Source: CAYSVN01 sp964434585 (GTDB lineage: Bacteria > Patescibacteriota > Gracilibacteria > Peribacterales > Peribacteraceae). Taken from it: 8,068 nucleotides of DNA. Numbering within the stretch: the stretch's first letter is position 1; every line of letters starts with the position of its first letter. Where the stretch lies: contig CAYSVN010000056.1 in NCBI GenBank assembly GCA_964434585.1, positions 1-8,068 on the forward strand, given 5' to 3'. Made by a program: the position numbers and the translations under genes. Of the stretch, positions 1-7,000 are shown piece by piece. The notes beneath the pieces are model-generated. The model made no database searches. It was not told the origin of the DNA and saw only the letters and a program-made list of their open reading frames with translations.

Positions 1-1010
1 GCAGCAGCACCATTGGTAAGTAAGTACGTATTAGGAAATTCTGTAATAACTAAATCTAACGAACCGTTATTATCAATGTCCCCACTACCAATAAAGCCTG
101 CATCAATACAACTAATTAGATCTTCAGCGTTAAAGGTGCCATCTCCATTACCAGTCGCTACGTAAACATCATTAGTACCACCTCCTCCATCTCCATAAAA
201 GAGAATATCTGTATGACCATCAGCATCAAAGTCTCCAAGTGGCTCGGGTTCATAAAGTGATCGATTTGCAAGTACCGTAGTACCAGTATTAAAGCCAGTA
301 CCAGCATTATTAGTAAGCAAAGTAATATCGCCACCACATGTTGCAAGTAAGTCTGCAAAGCCATCCTCGTTAACATCATTTACATAAATGTCCTCTTGTC
401 CAATACAACCTTCAATAGCAATATTGCTCCAGTCTGTACCCAGTCCATTGTTGTTAATATGGTAGCGTAAGCCACCAGAGAAATCCCTAGTAAGAAGGTC
501 ATAGTCTCCGTCTACATCAATATCAGCAATATCAAAGTTCATCAAAGTGCCAAATCCTCCAGCTGTATAAATAGTATCGTAAGGAGTATCGTTAATATTT
601 CCTGCGCCATCATTAATGTAGATATTAAGACTAGTGCCAAGGCTAATAATAACATCTAAGTAGCCATCAACGTTAATATCCGCAGTTGCAATGTCTTCAG
701 CAAAATCATCCGTTGGGAACGTGTCAAACGCAGTAAATACTCCACCAGAATTTGTATAAACACGGCTAAAACCAGGAGAGCTAGTTATAATATCTATATC
801 ACCATCATTATCCATATCAGCCGTATGAAGAATCTGGTTATTGACAGGAAGAGTCGTTGAACCAGTAAGTGTACCAGCGCCATCACCAAAGTAGATATGT
901 CGCGCTTGTGCAAGATCTAAGTTGCCATCGTTATTCAAATCTACTAAGTGTGGCCTAGAGGCAGTGTCACTATGAATCAATGTTTGATTACCAAATTGAG
1001 CAGTACCGGT
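1..1010 (-). other. FG-GAP/VCBS seven-bladed beta-propeller, module 5 (all seven loops present, runs off the window)
   Basis: Residues 2353-2688. Loops: DLNNDGNLD (941-915), DMDNDGDID (818-792), DINVDGYLD (680-654), DIDVDGDYD (524-498), DVNEDGFAD (377-351), DFDADGHTD (233-207) and DIDNNGSLD (80-54). All seven keep the Gly and the acidic or Asn ligands, making this the best-preserved copy. Loop-to-loop spacings are 41, 46, 52, 49, 48 and 51 residues, the usual size of an FG-GAP blade. The window cuts the protein at YLLTNGAAA, exactly where modules 2-4 continue with [AT]QC. The final Cys should be two residues beyond the edge, and another Ig domain could follow. Confidence 0.9.
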
Positions 1011-4000
1011 TTCGGTTTCAGTTGTAAACTGCCATGCGTAAGCACCTGTCCAAGCTGTTCCACCACTAGCAGTAGAGCCAGAAAGTGTGGCCTGTACTAA
1101 CTCACCAACTTTAAAATTAGTAGCAGGGTTAAGTACAAGGGTTTGGTTAGCACCTGAAAGAGTATAAGCAGCAGTGTCGCTAATAAAACCATTAGCATCA
1201 TATGCATGCGCTCTAAAGGTGCTAGCATCTGCCAGTGTCATCATCTGGTCGAATGTTGCGGTAATATTAGTAGCAATAGCACCAGTGTGACTTTCTTCAT
1301 TTGGATCTACATCTAGTAAAGTAGGTGGTGCAGCACCGTCACATTGTGCAGCAGCACCATTGGTAAGTAAGTACGTATTAGAAGAGTCTACAATAACTAG
1401 GTCTAACGATAGGTTATTGTCGACGTCACCACTAGCAATATGATTTGCACCAGCGCAACTAATAAGCTCTTCAGGGTTAAAACCATTACCATTACCAGTA
1501 GCTATATATGCATCTTTTGAACCACCTCCTAAGCTGTTATAAAAGAGAACGTCAGTGTGGCCGTCAGCATTAAAGTCGCCGAGTGGCTCTGGTGCATAAA
1601 GGAACCTATCAGTAAATAATGGAGTGCCAGCATTAAAGCCAAACCCAGCATTATTTGTAAAGAGCGTAACATCGCTAGAGCATGATGTAAGAACATCAGC
1701 ATAGCCATCTTCATTGATATCAGCTGTTACTATAACAGAGCCAACAAAAGGACATGTGCCAAACGAGTTTGCCGTCCAGTCTGTTCCAAGGCCATTATTA
1801 TTTGTATAATATTCTCCCCCATTCGCACTAAGAACAATGTCAAAATCACCATCATTATCAAGGTCTGCAAGGTCAAAGAAGGCTGGACTAAGGCCTGATA
1901 AAATAGTGATTGGAGTATCATACGGAGTATTATGGACATTACCAGTACCATCATTATCATAAATAATAATTTCATCAAAATTAGCAATAATAATGTCTAA
2001 ATAACCATCGAAGTTAAAGTCAGCAGTCTTAATTTGACCTAAGCTAATGCTAGTTGGGAATGTATCAAACGTTGTGAATGTAGCGCCAGAGTTAAAGTAA
2101 ATTCTACCATCAGCAATAAGATCTATATCACCATCGTTATCCATGTCGGCAACATTACGAACAATAGAGTTATTTGGCAAAATTAACGAGCCTGTAAGGC
2201 CGCCTACACCATCACCAAAGTAAATGTTATCACCCTGTGCAAGGTCTAAATTACCATCATTATTTAAATCTACCAAATATGGCTCAGCACTATTAGAGTC
2301 AATAAATGTTTGATTACCAAATTTTGCAGAACCGGCTTGGGTTGCTGTAGTAAATTGCCAAGCATAAGCACCTGACATAGCTAGATTCTCCGTACTAGTA
2401 ACTCCACTTAGGCTAGCTTGCACTAATTCACCTGCTTTAAAGCTGGTTACTGGCGGATCAAACACAAGAGTCTGATTACCATTATCTAAACTATACGAAC
2501 CACTGTTGCCTAAGAAGCCATACGCATCATACGCGTGTATTCTAAAACCTGTAGCTGTAGCTACGTTCATAGCTTGGTCAAACGTTGCTGTAACATTGGT
2601 ACTAATGGCACCAGTGTGGCTTTCTTCATGAGGGAATACCTCTGTAAGCACAGGTGGTGTCGCTCCTGCACACTGCGTCGTTGCACCATTTAAGTAAATT
2701 GAAGTATGTGCAGCGTCATAGAATACAAGATCTAATGCCTCATCATTATCAAAATCACCGTGAAGTACGCTTTGTGAAGTTCCAACACAGCCAATAATTT
2801 CTGGCGGACCAAAGTTACCAGCACCATCATTAGTCGAAACATAATGGCTACCACCTTGGTAGACAATTAAATCAAGTGAATCATCAGCATTATAGTCACC
2901 AAGGACTTCTAAACGGGTAGAAGAACTGTTAGAGAGGAAATACCCAGAAAGTTTTACAACGGGGGCATCAAATGTGCCATCACCATTACCACTGTAAAGT
3001 TGAATGTCACCATCACAACCCACAATAATATCAGCAATATCATCTCCATCAACATCCCCTACGTTATAGTTAGTAGTGTTAGTAGCACAAACATCATTTA
3101 AGATAGCTGTATTCCAGGTTGCACCTGTGCCAGTATTTTCTAAAAGATAAATTGCGCCTGTGGCAGTTACTGTTCCCTCTTGAGTATTTGCAACAATATC
3201 CATGTCGCCATCAAGGTCAAAATCCACAAATGTATTACCACGATTACCAGCGTGGCTTTCTGGTAGTGTAATAGTGGTCTGAGGGTCAATACCTCCTGCG
3301 CCATCACCCATATATATTTCAATTACATCACTAGGCCCTGTTCCTCCTTCAGAAACAAGTAAGTCTAAATAGCCATCTACATTTAAATCCGCAAAATCAA
3401 TAGAATAAAAATCAAAAGCAAAAGAGCTACCATAAAATTGTGAACTACCTGCAGTAAAGACGCCAGAGCCATTATTGTTATACACGGCAATATTATAATC
3501 AAAACCAGAAGTTACCCTTACAATAGCATCTAAGTCGCCATCGTTATCCATATCTACTAGGTCTCGCACATTAACATTAGGCAGTGGGGTCTGTGCTACA
3601 AAGGTACCATCACCATTACCAAGGTAAACTGTATCTTCAATAAATAAGTCAAGATTACCATCATGGTCAAGGTCTCCTTCAATAACTTTATCTCCCTCTG
3701 AGGCAACCAGTGAACCAGTACCAAATTTTGCCGTACCATTTTGTGCTTCTGTAATAAATTCCCAAGCATATGCACCAGACATAGTGCCACCAGGGCTAGA
3801 AGCACCACTTAAAGTAGCTATAACAGTTTCTCCCGCAAAAAAGCTTTCTGCGGTGTCAAACCGTAGTGTTTGGTTAGCATTTTCTAAGGTATACGTACCA
3901 CTAGCGCTTAAAGACCCCTGGTTACTAAAGCCATGAACCTTAAATGTAGTAGCATCAGCAGGATTCATCGCAGTGTTAAATGTTGCTTCAATATGTGTTG

Positions 4001-7000
4001 CAAGTGTCCCAGTATGGGTGTGTTCAATAGGGAACACGTCTAGCAGTACAGGAATGCTAACACTAGCACACTGAGCTGCCGCTCCATTTGGGTGGAAAAT
4101 AACACCACTATTTTCATAAAAAATAATATCAATTGCTCCATCGTTCGTAAAGTCACCGTGAATCATATTATAACCAACTTCAAAACATGTAATAGGTTCA
4201 GGCGCATCAAATGTTCCATCACCATTACCAGTAGATACATAACCATTAGCACTGGTATCGCGTAAAATCATATCTAAATGACCATCTCCATTGTAGTCTG
4301 CAACTTGTTCAGTTGGTTTAGAGAATGTGGTGTTAAAAATATACCCAGTGTGAACTGGTAACGCAGTGCTGTACGTAAAGTCGCCATCGCTTTCGTAGCG
4401 CACAATATCACCATTACAAGATACTAAAAGATCCGTAAGTCCATCTTCATTAAAGTCTCCAAGGTCTAATTGGTCTAAACTTTCTGTGCAAGCGTCATTA
4501 AGTTCATGCTCAAACCAATTACTACCATCACCATTGGTATTTTCTAAAAAGTAAATAGATTGAGTATTTGGCGGAGCTCCTGAAGACCCTTCTCCGTAAG
4601 AAATAATATCCATGTCACCATCAAGGTCAATATCGTCTAAACTTATTGTTGGCCCACCAGCTTGAGTGGTAGAAAGCACAATTTCTGTACGACTAGCAGT
4701 AAAACCACCTGCACCATCATTATAATAAATATAGATATAAGGGGAAGGTGCAGCTTGTATAGTAACAACCATATCTATATATCCATCTAAGTTAATATCA
4801 GCAAACTCTCCAGTTTTAATAGAAGTAACAGGATTAGCACCTAAAGCTTGAGGGCTAACCACCGAGCCAGAAAAATTACCATTTCCATCATTTTCTTGAA
4901 CAACTAAATAATTTTCAGTAGCAAAAGATTCAGAGCCAATTACGTCAATATCACCATCATTATCCCAGTCAATAAGGCCACGAATCCTTGCGGTGCCACT
5001 TAAGGTGCCAGACGCAGTAAAGCCTCCAGTTCCATCACCTAAGTAAACGGTATCATCAGCAATAATATCTAAATTATTATCGCCATTAAGGTCTGCCTCT
5101 TTAACAAAGGCTGCACCCGAAGCAATGGTAGTACCAGTACCAAAAGTAGCATTACCGCTAGGGGCTTCTGCTATAAATTGCCAAGCGTATGCGCCACTCA
5201 TTGTGCCTCCAGCAGTTGCTGTTGCACCACTTAAAACCGTATAGATTTTTTCACCAGGGAAAAAGTCTTCAGCCGGGGTAAACGTTTGTGTAGCTGTTCC
5301 ATTACCACTGTACGTTCCGTTAGAGCTCAAAAATCCACCATTTTGGAGCCCCCAAGTTGCAAACGTTACATCGGTTGCAAGCGTCATATCAACATCAAAC
5401 GTTGCTGAAAGGCTAGTATTAACTGCTCCAGTATGCGACTCATTTTCTGGATAAACGTCTGTAAGAACGGGCCCACTAGCGCCAACAGTTCCACATTGTG
5501 AATCTGCACCATTAAGCAATGAATACGTAGTAGAGCTGTTTGATATTACAATATCTAATGAACCATTATTATCGAAATCAGCAAGAATGCTATTATTTGG
5601 GTTACTAATACAAGAAACAAGCTGTGGAGCACCAAAGGTACCATCTCCATTACCTGCAACTGTATATAAATTAGAGCCATCATAAGCTAGTACATCTGCA
5701 TTTTCATCATTCGTAAAGTCACCGACAATATCGGTTGCTACTAACCTATATCCAGTTCCAAAAGGTGTAGTGTACGTAGAGTAACCTGTGCCCGTATTAG
5801 CATATAAACGTGGCTCAGCAGCTCCAGAAGATCCACAGTCTACCAAGAAATCCACTAATCCATCATTCGTAAAGTCAGCAACGTGTAAGCCGTCACCACT
5901 TGGGGTAGAACATGTATCAAATTCATCTCTCGTCCAAATGGCACCAGCTCCTTCGTTATAAGCTACTACAAAATCATATTCTGTTGGGAATCCTGTTTCT
6001 GTTATAAGTAAGTCCAAGTCACCATCTAGGTCTACATCAGCAATAAATGATTGGTTACCAAATGTAGAATTTGTAACTGCAACTTCATCAATAAATGTAC
6101 CTGTACCATCATTAAATCTCATTCTCCAGGCACCTTCTTGGTATAGTAAGTCTAGGTCTCCATCAGCATCGGCATCAAAGAAATGTAAGGAATCGTAAAC
6201 AGCATTACCATTAGCGTGTGTAAAGTTTGTATGTGCAGTAAATGACCCCGTGCCATCGTTACGGTATGTTGTGTTAATAACCAAGGGAGGGAACGGCTGA
6301 AGATGCCTTGTAACAATATCAACATCACCATCATTATCAACGTCAGCAACTCCATAAGCATCTTCTGGCAGTAAATCACCAGTGCTAAATGTACCATCAC
6401 CATTACCAAGGTAAATTTGGTCTTGAATAATAACATCCATATTACCATCAGCATCAAAGTCGGCTTTTAACTTAGCAACTAAGCGTTGATTAGCAATGGT
6501 TTCAATATTACCTAATAAACCATTACCCGCAGTTGCATTTTGTGTAAATTGCCAGCTGTAAGCACCGCTAAGCGTAGTGGCATCTAATGCTGTTACACCC
6601 GTTAAGGTAACTTGGACTCTTTCACCAGTAATAAAATCATAATCAGGATCAAACTCAAGTGTTTGGTTAGCGTTACTACGTGCGTATGTACCCGAACCAC
6701 TTAAATGCCCCACTTGTAAGCCGTGTACAGTAAATGTACTTGCTGTTGGTATATTCATCGCTTTATCAAAGGTGGCAGAAATTGGATTATCAATAACATC
6801 ACCCGTAAAGCTATTTGCTGTTGGATACAAAGCTGTTAAAACTGGGTTAGAACCTCCTCCACCAGCAAGAGCTGTAAAATTCCAAGTAGTAGTATCCAAA
6901 ATTCCAGCAAAGCTATTGCCAGCTATATCATCAACAGCAGTTGCAGCAATTTGTACATAGTATCCAGATCCTGAAGTTAAGTTAGTAGTTGGATCAATAG

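Larger units (their letters stand above)
1..6848 (-). repeat. Tandem array of five Ig-propeller modules (protein and DNA repeat)
   Basis: Measured from one module-ending Cys codon to the next (5493, 4068, 2670, 1341, and just beyond 1), the periods are 1,425, 1,398, 1,329 and about 1,347 bp, or 475, 466, 443 and 449 residues. All are multiples of three. Each unit carries one Ig domain, seven propeller blades and four cysteines. Similarity is highest between modules 4 and 5, next between 2 and 3, and lowest for 1. The array may continue beyond base 1. Confidence 0.92.

Noticed and set aside
1..1381. Short direct repeats that might suggest a CRISPR array or mobile-element ends
   Set aside because: The only exact long repeat pair (1-34 and 1348-1381) is coding sequence 1,347 bp apart and in the same frame. 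It is explained by module duplication.
6152..6457. Minus-strand open frame of about 100 codons in another frame, rich in Leu and Met
   Set aside because: It overlaps propeller 1 out of frame. The Leu/Met-rich, membrane-like look comes from reading GAT-GGT-GAT repeats one base off. The similar short frames at 158-379, 1529-1714, 1730-1987 and 3596-3808 arise the same way.
1..6542. Possible RTX toxin or adhesin repeats, because of the many Gly/Asp calcium motifs
   Set aside because: The motifs are EF-hand-like DxDxDGxxD loops spaced 41-52 residues apart, not GGxGxDxLx nonapeptides in tandem.
1..6542. Eukaryotic integrin or other eukaryotic origin, suggested by the integrin-alpha-like propellers
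   Set aside because: There is an 8-kb uninterrupted frame without introns, together with Big_5/SbsA-type bacterial Ig domains. Bacterial FG-GAP/VCBS proteins explain everything seen.
6772..6960. Plus-strand open frame of about 60 codons across the Ig0/Ig1 junction
   Set aside because: It is antisense to two clear Ig-like domains and their Gly hinge. No domain is seen, so I treat it as a by-product of codon composition.
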